Shown: positions 9,786 through 22,010 of the stretch, piece by piece
Layout: each line of letters begins with the position of its first letter
Position numbering within the stretch: the first letter of the stretch is position 1
Assembly: GCF_050908995.1 (NCBI RefSeq)
Contig: NC_135128.1
Span: forward strand, 62,001-126,000
Length of the DNA: 64,000 nucleotides
Direction: 5' to 3'
Source of the DNA: Andrena cerasifolii
Lineage: Eukaryota > Arthropoda > Insecta > Hymenoptera > Andrenidae
Program-made: the position numbers and the translations under genes
The notes under the pieces: model-generated
What the model was told of the DNA's origin: nothing
Seen by the model: only the letters and a program-made list of their open reading frames with translations
Database searches by the model: none

Positions 9786-11108
9786 TTATTTGAGCAGTTG
9801 CTCGATGTGACCACCCTCAGCGTCTATGCACGCCTCAGCGCGTACAATCACTTGCCTTTGGACGGCCAGCAATGTTTGCGGCGTAATATTTGCTACTGCA
9901 GCGTGAATTCGAACAACTATGTCTTCCAGTGTATCCACTGGCTGACGGTACACCTCATCCTGAAATGATTGTTGTACAACAAATACAAAACGTAAGTAAA
10001 AAAAGAAAACTTATAAGAAAAACTAACAGCAATAATGAAATTATCTTCAGGTAGCCCCAGAAGAAAAAATCCAGCGGGGTCATATCCGGTGACCGTGGGG
10101 GCCACGCAACAGGACCGCCGCGGCCGAACCACCTGTCCTGGAAGGTTTGATTTAGGTAGTCGCGGGCAATTGTGGCGTAGTGTGGTCCAGCCCCGTCTTG
10201 CTGATAGAACATGTTCCGTCGGATCTCATTTGGAATATGGTTCATGAGATCCGGCAGAACATGCTCTAAAAAAAATTTATACGCTGGGCCGTCCATCCTG
10301 TCTGGCAGCATGTACGGCCCAACGATGTACTCGCCACAAATGCCGGCCCATACATTAATCGACCAACGGACTTGTGCTGCGCCTGTCCGAAGCGCTAGTG
10401 GATTCTCGTCGCTCCACAAATGCCGATTGTGGGAATTGAAGCACCCTTCCCTATTGAAGAGTGCTTAGTCCGTCCACAATATGTATTTGCAGAACGACGG
10501 ATTCCGCTGCACTTCTCCCAACAGCCGCACTGAATACTCAACCCGCTGGTCGCCATCCCCGGGGTGCAAATGTTGCACCCGTACATAGCTGTACGGATAC
10601 AACATGTTTTCCCTCAGAGTTCGGTATACCGTCATTCTGCTGGCACTAGAAGAAAATGCAGAAACATCCATTATTAGATAACATTTGTTTCCCTCAATTA
10701 ATAATTGCTGCAGTTATCTTGTACTGTGACTTACTCTAGGCGGCGGCTCAAGTCGCGCACGCTGAGGGTTGGATCATCGTTTATGGCGTCCAACACGTTC
10801 TCTTCTACCGCAAGGTTCCGCGCGGCTCTGGGTCTACCCACGTTACTGCCTCGCGGCATCATCGACCCCGTCGAGTATAATCTTGACGCTAAACGTCGAA
10901 TTGTACCCTCGCTGGGGGTTTGGATGTGCGGGTATTCCCGTGCAAATGCACGCACGGTAGCACTTGCGTCCCCGTTGTTCCGGGCGTACACCCAGAACAT
11001 CGCGTAATATTCTTGAGCGGAGAACATTTCTAGGACGAGATTGCTAGCTGACTGATAGGATTTTTTCAAGCAACTTCCTCTACCCCCAAGTAGTTTCTCT
11101 CGTTCCAT
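9786..11108 (-). pseudogene. Mariner-family transposase, left arm (disabled)
   Basis: Three exons read right to left: 11108-10735, 10645-10045 and 9959-9786, separated by 89- and 85-bp introns, about 382 codons. The N-terminal exon has helix-turn-helix character. The first catalytic Asp is in WTD near the end of the 68-codon segment at 10465, the second in QQDGAGPHY and the third in RSPDMTPLDF, the D,D,D layout of mariner-type transposases with roughly 36 residues between the last two. A TAA stop directly follows the first catalytic Asp, where a third copy (near 27600) has GAA. The second intron donor is AT instead of GT in this arm only. It cannot make full-length transposase. Confidence 0.85.
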
Positions 11109-11707
11109 TATGAGTTAACTCCCACCAGGACAAGAGGCTTTAGGTAAAAAGAAGCCAGCACATTTTCGAAACACACGTGCTTTGCAGAAGTGCAACGAAC
11201 GAACCATCCTACACTTTCACAAAAGCCCGTGCTCCGTCCTTTTACTGCCAATGTACCCGTTGCTTCGAGATAGACAGCAGACACCACGTGTTTCGGTTCG
11301 AAAGGGTCCGAAGAGAGGAGAAGCAGAAAGTCTTCGACTTGCTATAAACAAGAAAAGGCATACCATTCCTGTTTCCGTTTTAGAATACCCTGAGCTCACG
11401 TCAGCTACGAGGCGGAACAAGCTAAGCCATAAATTACCCAAAACAAATCATTCTCTACCGCCGACTCGCAGGACAATACGGTGATAAACCGCGACCCTGG
11501 CGAAATGCTTTGGCCGATCAGCCTGATTAGTTTTAAATACGCCTCGCGGAGTGGCACAGGAAGAAAGGGGGTAACTCGCTGACTGCGCGTAGTCCCACCT
11601 GCTTCGTCCTTCCTTCCAATTAAAGGCAGGACCCTTATCTCTCGAGTATAAGCACGCGCTCGAATTTCAAAACAAAAGCACGCATCGACGTATGCCGTGC
11701 GAGAGAA
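11109..11707. other. Inner part of left arm: non-coding, promoter-like motifs
   Basis: Lies between the transposase start and the central loop. It contains a TATAAG box after CTCGAG on the plus strand (about 11649) and TATTTAAA on the minus strand (about 11532). By symmetry the same motifs face the other way in the right arm, so either arm could drive the other arm's transposase. Assignment as promoter is inference. Confidence 0.35.
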
Positions 11708-11821
11708 GGTGGGCCTCAGGGAGGAGACATAGCTGTGAAGAGGGCCTCTTCAAGTCAGTGGTCGTTTGAGAGGGATGCAGGGCAGATTGGTTAGGTTACG
11801 ACCAATCGGAATTCATGCCCA
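11708..11821. other. Central loop of palindromic mariner 1
   Basis: About 114 bp that are not mirrored between the arms. The same sequence occurs, itself inverted and duplicated, at the centre of palindromic mariner 2 (about 38414-38690). Confidence 0.6.
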
Positions 11822-12425
11822 ACTTTTCTCGCTCGGAATACGTCAACGCGTGCTTTTGTTTTGAAATTCGAGCGCGTGCTTATACTCGAGAGATAAGGGT
11901 CCTGCCTTTAATGGGAAGGAAGGACGAAGCAGGTGGGACTACGCGCAGTCAGCGAGTTGCCCCCTTTCTTCCTGTGCCACTCCGCGAGGCGTATTTAAAA
12001 CTAATCAGGCTGATCGGCCAGAGCATTTCGCCAGGGTCGCGGTTTATGACCGTATTGTCCCGCTAGTCGGCGGTAGAGAACTGTTTCCTACAGTTTTGGA
12101 CAATTTATGACATAATTGGTTACGCCTCGTAGCAGACGTGAACTCGAGGTATCGGAAAACGGAAACAGGAATATGCCTTTTCTTCTTTATAGCCACTCGA
12201 AGACTTTCTGCTTCTCCTCTCTTCGGACCCTTTCGAACCGAAACACGTGGTGTCTGCTGTCTATCTCGAAGCAACGGGTACATTGGCAGTAAAAGGACGG
12301 AGCACGGGCTTTTGTGAAATTGTAGGATGGTTCGTTCGTTGCACTTCTGCAAAGCACGTGTGTTTCGAAAATGTGCTGGCTTCTTTTTACCTAAAGCCTC
12401 TTGTCCTGGTGGGAGTTAACTCATA

Positions 12426-14139
12426 ATGGAACGAGAGAAACTACTTGGGGGTAGAGGAAGTTGCTTGAAAAAATCCTATCAGTCAGCTAGCAATCTCGTC
12501 CTAGAAATGTTCTCCGCTCAAGAATATTACGCGATGTTCTGGGTGTACGCCCGGAACAACGGGGACGCAAGTGCTACCGTGCGTGCATTTGCACGGGAAT
12601 ACCCGCACATCCAAACCCCCAACGAGGGTACAATTCGACGTTTAGCGTCAAGATTATACTCGACGGGGTCGATGATGCCGCGAGGCAGTAACGTGGGTAG
12701 ACCCAGAGCCGCGCGGAACCTTGCGGTAGAAGAGAACGTGTTGGACGCCATAAACGATGATCCAACCCTCAGCGTGCGCGACTTGAGCCGCCGCCTAGAG
12801 TAAGTCACAGTACAAGATAACTGCAGCAATTATTAATTGAGGAAAACAAATGTTATCTAATAATGGATGTTTCTGCATTTTCTTCTAGTGCCAGCAGAAT
12901 GACGGTACACCGAACTCTGAGGGAAAACATGTTGCATCCGTACAGCTATGTACGGGTGCAACATTTGCACCCCGGGGATGGCGACCAGCGGGTTGAGTAT
13001 TCAGTGCGGCTGTTGGGAGAAGTGCAGCGGAATCCGTCGTTCTGCAAATACATATTGTGGACGGACTAAGCACTCTTCAATAGGGAAGGGTGCTTCAATT
13101 CCCACAATCGGCATTTGTGGAGCGACGAGAATCCACTAGCGCTTCGGACACGCGCAGCACAAGTCCGTTGGTCGATTAATGTGTGGGCCTGCATTTGTGG
13201 CGAGTACATCGTTGGGCCGTACATGCTGCCAGACAGGATGGACGGCCCAGCGTATAAATTTTTTTTAGAGCATGTTCTGCCGGATCTCATGAACCATATT
13301 CCAAATGAGATCCGACGGAACATGTTCTATCAGCAAGACGGGGCTGGACCACACTACGCCACAATTGCCCGCGACTACCTTTTTTTTTTTTTTTGACGTG
13401 GAGAAATCCCTAACGGATACCCCGCCCCCCGGGGGAGGGACGGGGTTATGTGGGGCTTGCACCCACTAAAACTCCACGGTGGTCGTCCTCGGGTGCGGAG
13501 TAGCGCGCCTGAGGAGGAGGACTTGATGCGGGAGCAAACTAGCGATTCGTCCGCTTGCCCCCCCCTCACGCGCATGATGTTGATGCATACTCCGCACCGA
13601 TTCCCCGAGGACTCGGGGACTTCCCTGGGGGAGTTAACTCCTCCCCCAGCTCCTAGCTCCGACGACGCGGGACGGACCACGCGTCCGCGTCGCCACGGGG
13701 TTGCTGCTACTAAGGCGGGAGGTGCCCCCCGGCACCCCCACCCCACAACCCCCGCATGCCCGCGACTACCTAAATCAAACCTTCCAGGACAGGTGGTTCG
13801 GCCGCGGCGGTCCTGTTGCGTGGCCCCCACGGTCACCGGATATGACCCCGCTGGATTTTTTCTTCTGGGGCTACCTGAAGGTAATTTCATTATTGCTGTT
13901 AGTTTTTCTTATAAGTTTTCTTTTTTTACTTACGTTTTGTATTTGTTGTACAACAATCATTTCAGGATGAGGTGTACCGTCAGCCAGTGGATACACTGGA
14001 AGACATAGTTGTTCGAATTCACGCTGCAGTAGCAAATATTACGCCGCAAACATTGCTGGCCGTCCAAAGGCAAGTGATTGTACGCGCTGAGGCGTGCATA
14101 GACGCTGAGGGTGGTCACATCGAGCAACTGCTCAAATAA
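12426..14139 (+). pseudogene. Mariner-family transposase, right arm (disabled)
   Basis: Mirror of the left-arm gene. Exons are 12426-12799, 12889-13880 (broken by the 13381-13757 insertion) and 13966-14139. Intron 1 (12800-12888) has GTAAGT and TTCTAG borders; intron 2 (13881-13965) has GTAATT and TTTCAG. The same TAA after the first catalytic Asp (WTD) is present as in the left arm, so the stop predates the arm duplication or was copied between arms. The second and third catalytic Asp motifs (QQDGAGPHY, RSPDMTPLDF) are intact. The retrotransposon insertion falls between those two motifs. Confidence 0.88.
13381..13757 (-). mobile_element. Truncated non-LTR retrotransposon or SINE, minus strand
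   Basis: The insertion starts with T14 on the plus strand (a poly-A tail on the minus strand) and is flanked by a perfect 14-bp target duplication GCCCGCGACTACCT at 13367-13380 and 13758-13771. It is strongly GC-rich, unlike its surroundings. The 3' end before the tail resembles R1-clade LINE tails in flavour, but no coding domain is left. It is absent from the left arm, so it came after the palindrome formed. Confidence 0.85.
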
Positions 14140-15340
14140 CAGTAATCGGCCCCTTTCGGGGCCACCAATTTTATAACGTAGGAACAACACGTTGCATGAA
14201 AAGTAAATTAAGTGATCAGTGTTAGTAGGAGTGCAGTGAAGTGAATATTCGGTACATTAACGCGGACGCACTTGACGATGTGATCCTTACCTTCGGGTGG
14301 TCTCGTATACCTGCGATCAGCTGAGCAGTGGGCGCAACCCTACCATAAATCTTTTCGTCCACCGATGACCAGGATCGGCACAGTGACCTACTTAGTGACA
14401 CAGGTTTCCGTAGAGGAAGGAAAGGAAGGAAAGGAATGCCCATCGGGGTGAGTGTTATTTAATTTATTAGTGATTATTAGGTGTAGAAATAAATTCTGTT
14501 CGATTTTAGGGTTCAATAACAGTTTGATTTAAAAAAAAAATAAAATAAAAACAACTCAATCATCGAAATAATTTCCATTATTGTTAATTACCTTTTGCCA
14601 TTTTTCTGGTAGCTTACGAATATCACTGCGATAGAAATTCGGTTATACCGATTATGTAAATCCAGTCTGAAAGAATTTATTCATACACCTAATATTATTT
14701 TTTAAATTTAGTTATGTTGGCCGTAATTAAACTACGGATTTTTACCTCAATAACGAATTATGATCACTTGTCACACTTTTTTTGTTACATTACCTTTTCG
14801 TTTATGCCTTATTTGAAAACGAAATTTGCGTATTTCTTATCCTCTCACTTCAAACAATTATTATTTAAGATTCCGCTTTAAAGTAAAACTGTGTAACGCG
14901 ATTTCCTTCGGTGTATGCCGACTTGCTTGTTCATACCTTCGTAGTACAAGCGCAGCCGCCTGCCGCGTAGCCAACGCTACAACGGGAGCTCGGGCGGAAG
15001 GCGCGCGCTCTGATTGGTCGGGGGTTTTTGTTAATATCTCGTTAACGAAGCTTCGGACAATATTTTCGCTAAGGAAAAAGTTGTTTCAAATCACCCCCTG
15101 AGTCACCACTTTCAAGGAACTCCGACATTTTTGGGACACCCTGTATCGTCAGCTGCATTTGACTTGAATCTTTTTCCCCACGTTATTGTTATGACGCTAA
15201 CAATAGCACTTATATCGAGTTCCGCGATATTTTCTGCGAGATTGCAGTACGTTGTTTCTCGAAAATTGGTGTGATCTTCAGTCACATCCGAGTGCTTCAC
15301 ATGTTCACAGAATTTGTAACTACAGTTCTCGCGATTAAAA

Positions 15341-16810
15341 ATGATTATTAATCCGCTGAACGTGATCAATTTATTATTACTAACATTTCAAAGTATGTAC
15401 TTGATGGAATCTCCTATAACAAGGGGAGAAGTACAATTAAAAGAATCTATACAAAAGATGTTGCTTGATAGCATATTTGAATTTAATGTAGTCGAAGTTT
15501 CGGAAGAGTTTTCATTGGACTTTATGGATCAGTTTAGAGAGTGTGAAGTTGAAGCTGTTGATGAAGATGATAATGATGAAAACTGGTCTGAAGAAACATG
15601 TACAGGAGTTTGTTCTTAACGTGATAAAGATGTTGATGTTGACTATAAGCGGAGAGCAGTTGCATTTTGGAATGGCGGAGGAAAAAAGCGTAAGCTTAAT
15701 ACAGTTCAACATAATTTTAAATATGTTTCTTCTGAACGGCAATTACGGCGATGGGCTCATCAAATTGAAGCAGGAGGAACCAAACGCAAAAGATTAGCAC
15801 AAATTTCCGAGAATGGGCTTTGAAGGCATATAAGAAGCAGGGTAATGATAACATGGTTTTTAAAGCTTCTAGAAAATGGGTGAATAATTTTAAAAAAGCT
15901 CATCGTATTGTTTCACGGAAAATAACCAAATTTGTTACACGAGCAACAATAGAAGGCGATGAAGTATTAAAAGTCAGAGCTACAGACTTTGTTAAGGAAG
16001 TAAAGCCCTTGAGTGCCAGAATCGGACCTGACAATATATATAATTCAGACCAGAGTGGATTTCAATTAGAAATACATTCTGGACGAACCTTAGCAGTGCA
16101 AGGCACAAAAAAGTAGAATGTGTTGTAAAATCTGTATTTTCAACGACACATAGCTATACAATACAGCCAACAATAACTACGGATGGAAGATTGTTGTCAC
16201 CCCTCTTTATGGTCTTGCAAGAAGCAAATGGAGAATTTGGACCAATAGTTCAAAAAACATTATTTAAGCCAACGAACGTGTACGTGACGGCATCAAAATC
16301 TGGAAAATTTACATCTGGTAATGTATATTTTGAAATTATCTTAATTAAAGATAATATGTACGTGATGCGATATCAGTGGGCAAAGAAATTATAATTAAGA
16401 TGATACCAAAAGGTACCACTGGACAAATCCAACCTCTAGATGCTTATGGATTTAGGGTGTGGAAGAATTATGTTAGGCATTTCTTCGACGATGTACTCTT
16501 GCATAACTATGACGTTAATCTGCATTTAAGAAATAATGTAATTAAATTATAATCACCTGTACACAACCAATTGTCTTCACCCAGATATATAAATCTATTC
16601 CAGTATCCTTGGTATAAAAGTGGATACACAGAACAAAAGTTAGGAGATTTGAGAATCCTATAGATTTTGCTTCTGAACAGAATACGGAAATGATGTGTGC
16701 ACTCTGCGATGAAACACCGATAGTTAGTTGCTCCTGGTGTAAAAAAGCATATTGTGTAAAGCATTTTTTTCATGAACACCACTTTTGTGACAAATATGAA
16801 TCATACGGTC
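15341..16810 (+). pseudogene. Pogo/CENP-B-like transposase with C-terminal zinc-binding motif
   Basis: Broken reading frames in order encode an acidic N-terminus, a basic helix-turn-helix segment ending in KWVNNFKKAHRIVSRK (Tc5/CENP-B type), a DDE core beginning NSDQSGFQLEIHSGRT, the segment PKGTTGQIQPLDAYG bearing the third acidic residue, and a Cys/His-rich tail (CALCDE, CSWCKK, CVKHFFHEHHFC). An in-frame TAA at 15617-15619 and several later frameshifts and stops disable it. The family call rests on motif order. It is the only gene of the pogo-like element spanning 8465-17162. Confidence 0.75.
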
Positions 16811-16812
16811 TC

Positions 16813-16815
<3 letters not shown>

Positions 16816-16862
<47 letters not shown>
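16816..16862. repeat. (TA)n microsatellite
   Basis: About 47 bp of alternating TA directly after the pseudogene tail. Confidence 0.95.
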
Positions 16863-16864
<2 letters not shown>

Positions 16865-17065
16865 CCGTATATATATAATATATATATAATGTAAGAAATT
16901 CAGATTAAAAATTTAAGTTAAAAAGAATTAATGCAATAAGTAAATGCCTTCATTATTTACAATAATGTGACTGTGCACTTGGGGGCTATTTTCTCATTAA
17001 GCAAGATTGAAATTACCTTCATCATTTTGCTGTCAATTTTCGCAAAATAGTCTGCTTGAATTCTG

Positions 17066-17162
17066 TAAGCCCGACGTAGCTGACTAACTAGGGGTTGTTC
17101 ACCCGTCATTGTCAGTAGCAATGGGAGGGCATAAAACCACTGATGTGTTATCATAAAATAAT
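17066..17162 (-). repeat. Right inverted repeat of pogo-like element
   Basis: Reverse-complement match to 8465-8560. Confidence 0.65.
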
Positions 17163-18347
17163 TTGTATTTATGGTTTTTTATGATCATGACTATGATCCT
17201 ATTATGCGAAAGCTGGGTATCCAAACACTGGTGTTACAAGACTGTAAGGAGCTGAAAAGAGAAAATTCTACAATCAGAGGGATACTAAAGGGAGAAGAAG
17301 AAAGAGCGGAGTCGATGCGTATTGTTCTGGAAAAAAGGAGAAGAAAAGAACAAGATGAGGGAAGAAGTCAAAACGAAAGCACAATCTTGAGTTAACAGTC
17401 CCAGAAACACATACACACATAACACATGTAACCCCCTTTTGAGGCCGAAGGGCAAAAAGTAAACCTATTTACTACTGTAAGAAACAAACAGAGAATCGAA
17501 GCAGAACAAAATCGTTTAATAAAATCGTTTAATTAATATAATACTATGTCCCAATTCATTTTTTTTTCTTCTAAATTATACATTTCCACATTTATAATAA
17601 AATTCGATTTTGTACATACATATTTCTTAAAACTCTCAAATAAAATTATACATGAAAATGTGCTTATTGCACTTGTTCGTAGAGTAGGGTTACTTTCTCT
17701 TTCTCTTCTGCTTTGATTATCTGTATATAAATAAGAGCCACATTTTAGTTACAACTTAACGTAGAAAAAGTGTGACCTTTTACTGTGAATTTTTAAATAT
17801 TACAAATATCTTTGACAAAAGATTGAAAAATATCAAGGGAGATGTGTTTTCAATGTACTTTCTTCACTAATGTAACTTGCTCTACATTGTAAGCAACCCG
17901 CCATAATTTTCTTAATTATTAGTGCTATGTCCTTTGACAAATTTTGTCGATTTACCTTATTTGATGAATTTCCAGAAACATGCGCGCAAGAAGATGCTTC
18001 CCTGTCGAATCTTCTCCGGACAAGTTCCAAGTCTGTGTGTCCCCTTCGTTTCTATAAGCTCTACGTAAAAAGTCTATTAAAAAATTTGGGTTCTATAAGA
18101 TCTACATAAAAAGTCCATTAAACAATTTTTGCGACTTACCTTTATTAATTAAGACAATAATTCAGTGTCCTATATGGTGTAAAAACTCGTGACATTTCAA
18201 AATTTTTTACAAGTTATCGTATTTGACACTTGGCAGGTTATGATTGATTGACACTAACTAGGTGATATTTACTAGCGACCCGAACGCAGCGGCTTTTTGT
18301 CGTTTTCGTAACGAACGCGAGTGGCTGATTTCAAGTTGTTTAGATTC
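17163..18347. other. AT-rich intergenic region without recognisable gene
   Basis: Frames here are short. One Glu/Arg/Lys-rich frame at 17171-17395 has no recognisable motif. I see no RNA gene or repeat boundary. Confidence 0.5.
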
Positions 18348-18466
18348 GCACCTACACTACTGCAGTTCCCCTCACTGATCCTACCCTTAGCAACGGGACA
18401 GCTCGACGCACGGCTGGTTGTTCGCCGCTAGGTGCTGAAAACAGCACCCTGTGCAGGCCTGCATTA
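18348..18466. repeat. Dispersed repeat, copy 1
   Basis: About 119 bp that match, in inverted orientation, 25768-25874. Shared blocks include CGCCTAGCGGCGA-like, GTACGCCGTTACTAA-like and AGTGTAGGTGCG-like segments. It may be a SINE or an end of a non-autonomous element. Confidence 0.5.
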
Positions 18467-21400
18467 AGTAAAACAACAAATGGGTTAAAAAAAATATATT
18501 TCCTTGATCGTGTTAAAACATCGGAACTATGTCTAAGATAAGATAATAAGGCCAAAATAGCTCCGGGGTCGTACCTATTTCGCTAGCATTCCTGTATAGA
18601 GACATGTTCGCTCAATGTGCCTATGGGTAGAGGGGGAAGGGGAATTAGCTTCCAGACGCGACCATCGTCTGTTGATATTACTATTAGCTTTTTATTGTCA
18701 TTTCTTTCTTTGTGTTAGCAAAAGTAGCAAGGATCGGTGCGAAGAACTAAAGCTTATTGAGGAGCACTAGGACAATATATTTACAGCAAGCACGAGTCAC
18801 GAGATTATACTTATAATTTAAATTCTGTACAAGGACACGCAGTAGATTAAACAACTATTTACACAATGTATTTACAAGCGTATGTTTAGTTGTATAATAA
18901 AATACTGTTGGCTAATTACTTGAAGCAGATCAAGTGCATTTTAAGCAAGATAAGTTTAGCAAGCGAAGCAGATTCGCGAAGCGGCCTAAAGCTCGAGGCA
19001 AGATCGAACGTAAACAAGTGAGATTTTAAATTATAACTCCCTGGTCGCGAACAGAGAGAGAAGTGATCCAGGAAATCCGCAGGGATTAGCTGGAAGCTAG
19101 AGCGTCTCCCTTCCATCGATCGCGAATCGATGGAAGGGGCCATGTTCGACGCTCCGACGTTCAAGCATGCTGATTTCTTGAACACATTGTCTGAAGTTGC
19201 CTCTCGGTGTATTTGACCTTGATCCCCATCAGTGTTTTATTGTATTAAAGTTTCCCCCTATTATATATTTTGTATTTTTGTGGCAATCCACAATATAACA
19301 GGATGTTATGCGAACTTGATGCCAAGAAGAGAATAGCAATTGCTGAACCCGGCGGTAATGAGAAGGCCGATAGTTAACCCCCCGCGGTACCCTCGGAAGC
19401 CGAACTACTCATTAGGGACTTTTACACGTACGCTCTTGAGTCGACTCTTGCGCGCTACACGCCGGTGCGCCACACAAAAGTACGTCAACAGGGCCATTTA
19501 AGGTGTGTATCGTCGTCGCGAGAATTGCACGCGACGCACGCCTCGCGGAGTGGAGAGTCTGAAGTCTACCTCGACATGAACTCTTTGCCACGCAAAGTGA
19601 TCTGCCTGTTCAATGTATTATCGATCTGCGAAACGATCGGCACGACACGATCGCGATATACGTTCGCGAAAAGTATAAGAATTCTTCGATGATCCTGGCT
19701 TATAGAGGATATAAATGCTGTTACTGTAGGGCACACTTGGATTACCTGAAGGTGTTACAAATTATGAAAATGGTTTATGATTCAGTTATAACGACTGTAA
19801 AATGTTACAAGGGTATATTAAAAAATGTCCACATATTTCTCCGGCAATGTGATAGCAAACGAAATTGCAATTAATACATTCACTGTTGTGACGATTATAA
19901 TTATACTATGGACAGCAATAATTACCATATCATTGCTTGTTTTGATATAAAAACTAATATTGATAGAAATTAAATACACATAGATATGCATGTGATATGT
20001 TTTATGTAAGATAAATGATGAAGAGCTGTAATATGCAAGATGTTTTGCGGGGAGACAAAGGAACAAAAGCGATAGTATTCTGATTGCGCGTAAGACAGGT
20101 CAATTTTTTCACCCACGCTCTTGCGTGTCGGGTTCAAAAAGATGGGGTACAAGAATTAGGGAAAATAAGCACCACATTTCTGCCCGCACGCAAACCTCGA
20201 TTCAAGCGTTTAAGAAGCAAAAAGATACGTAAAAAGGAACAACAGACACTTGAAACCAAGGGTTCCGCGTGGCGTGTGGATTTTCCGACAGTTCGGAAGG
20301 TTCTGAAAGGCGCGCCACGCGTGGCAGCCAAGCCTCTGCGAGCCGCTACAAGCAGTACAAAAAAGCAATTTAAAAAAGGGTTAAAAATAATTTGACTGAC
20401 AACTATGCGGGTAGTCAATTAGCGCAGCATTTCGTTTCCTGTATATGGTTGTTATCCTCGAGATAAGCAAGCCACTGCTAGTATATTTTCATAAACACCT
20501 GATCTAAACACAACTTCTTAATCTATACAACCGCAACCACATGCTGTTGTATTAAAAAAATGACAAGCGATTCCTCGACGAGGGCTAATACACTTCGCGG
20601 AGGGACCCGGGAACAGGAAGTTCGCGCGGGGTCCCGTCCAGGCCGTCCTCCCTTCAAATTACAAACGGATTCGTTATCTCTCGAATATAAACACGCGTTG
20701 GAATATCAAACAAAAGCTCGCTCGACGTATGCGCTGCGAGAGAAGGTAAGTCGTAGGAAGGAGACTATATTATAACCAATCTGGAAGTCACCGCTCCGCG
20801 CTCAGCTGTTTCGGCTTTAAACTGCGCGGCCCGGAAATTCGACGGCTAATATCCAACTATTAACATCGGGAGAAGGAAGCCGAGAATCCTAAAACGGTAA
20901 AGGACTTTTCAATGTCTTTTTGTATGAAGATAGTGCATGCTCCGGGAAGTCCTTCAATTTTAGGACACCTTGTGTTAGGTTTTAGCATTCACGAAAGATC
21001 GCCAACTATGATTCATTCATGCTAATCTCGAGAATGATACGACATAAACTACTTTAATAAGGAATAAACGACTATAATGCGTAAGACAGTAACTAACTGA
21101 ACTGGCTTACAGAAGTCTCATCAAGAGCCGCTAATGATGCCTGTGATCGTATTTATACAATTGTGATTTAGGAGTGCCAATAGTGGTGGGGGTTAGTTAG
21201 TTACAATCGATCAATTGGGTCGGCGTACCGGTATCATCTTTTAGGTAAGGCGGTTATCATCCGTGGAATTTCTTGCGCGATAACGGCTTCCTATGCGCGA
21301 AATAACTTTTTCTGTACAAACAATCTGCGTGAAGGAATAGTGGAAATAATTTATAATGGAATGAAACTCATGAAAAATATAAAATTAAAATAATTTCAAC

Positions 21401-21538
21401 TAATTCGTCGCAGATCCTTTATTAGATTATAAATCTAGACATAAATAACGGCTATAAAGATAAGCGAAGTAAAATGCAAATTATATATTTCTAATTTTAT
21501 AAATTTAATGACATGCGCATCTTCATATATATATTATA

Positions 21539-21584
<46 letters not shown>

Positions 21585-21865
21585 AAGCTCGTATGTACAC
21601 AAGCTTGGTGCTGTTACCTGTCGACCTATGCGCGAGAGTCAGTACGTAGCAAGACTCCGAGCTACAAGCATTAAAGATAGAGTACTGATGTACACAAAGA
21701 TTTGCTATCGGCAATTGTATTGATTCAGGTTAGTTTTAAGCTTTGTGTTTACTGTTAAGCATGTCCAGCCTTGGGCTAAATTGTACACATTGCATATAAT
21801 TACAGTTGTTTTACTGCATCATACACGCCGTTTTATTTCCAAAACCCTTGCATGGTTGCTTGCAT
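18467..21865. other. Gene-poor region with repeat relics
   Basis: No convincing gene. 19108-19138 is a perfect 13-bp inverted repeat with a 5-nt loop. About 20570-20780 is a diverged copy of the inner arm of the palindromic mariner (compare 11600-11720). A basic 103-codon frame at 20084-20395 has no recognisable domain. A (TA)n/(TG)n tract lies at 21527-21586. Confidence 0.5.
19108..19138. repeat. Perfect short palindrome, 13-bp arms
   Basis: CCCTTCCATCGAT pairs with ATCGATGGAAGGG around the loop CGCGA. Confidence 0.8.
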
Positions 21866-22010
21866 ATATATAAAACGGAAAGTATTATTATGTCTGTACG
21901 CGGTAAACTCAAAAACTACTCAACCAATTCTCTTGTAGTTTTCACAGATCTGTAGAGACAACATTTGGAAAGATTTTAAGCTATATATAATCTCGATATT
22001 GTTAAATGGG
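21866..22010 (+). mobile_element. Possible Helitron 5'-end-like repeat
   Basis: An AT-rich start with TATATATAAAACGG is followed by ACTCAAAAACTACTCAACCA and TTTTCACAGAT, a run seen at the 5' ends of insect Helitrons (recalled family resemblance). No rolling-circle replicase or 3' hairpin was found, so this is tentative. Confidence 0.3.

Larger units (their letters stand above)
8782..15143. mobile_element. Palindromic mariner 1: inverted duplication with a transposase in each arm
   Basis: The ends are CAGGGTGTCCC and its complement, flanked by TA on both sides (8780-8781, 15144-15145), the target duplication of IS630-Tc1-mariner elements. The left arm (8782 to about 11707) is repeated in mirror image as the right arm (about 11822 to 15143). 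Mirror positions sum to 23534 inside the transposase start and to 23925 at the outer ends. The difference of 391 is exactly the 377-bp insertion plus its 14-bp target duplication, so the arms have no other net indel across about 2.3 kb. A ~114-bp unpaired loop lies at the centre. Both transposases read outward from the centre. Confidence 0.92.
8465..17162 (+). mobile_element. Pogo-like DNA transposon, interrupted by a palindromic mariner
   Basis: A ~96-bp sequence at 8465-8560 is repeated in inverted orientation at 17066-17162 with about 90% identity. Between the copies lies a pogo-like transposase pseudogene (15341-16810) and a 6.36-kb TA-flanked palindromic mariner (8782-15143). Without the mariner the element would be about 2.3 kb, a normal size for pogo-type elements. 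The nesting is inference from layout. Confidence 0.55.

Noticed and set aside
20084..20395. 103-codon basic protein
   Set aside because: Lys/Arg-rich but with no domain, no splice or promoter context and an equally long opposite-strand frame. A host exon is possible but unsupported.
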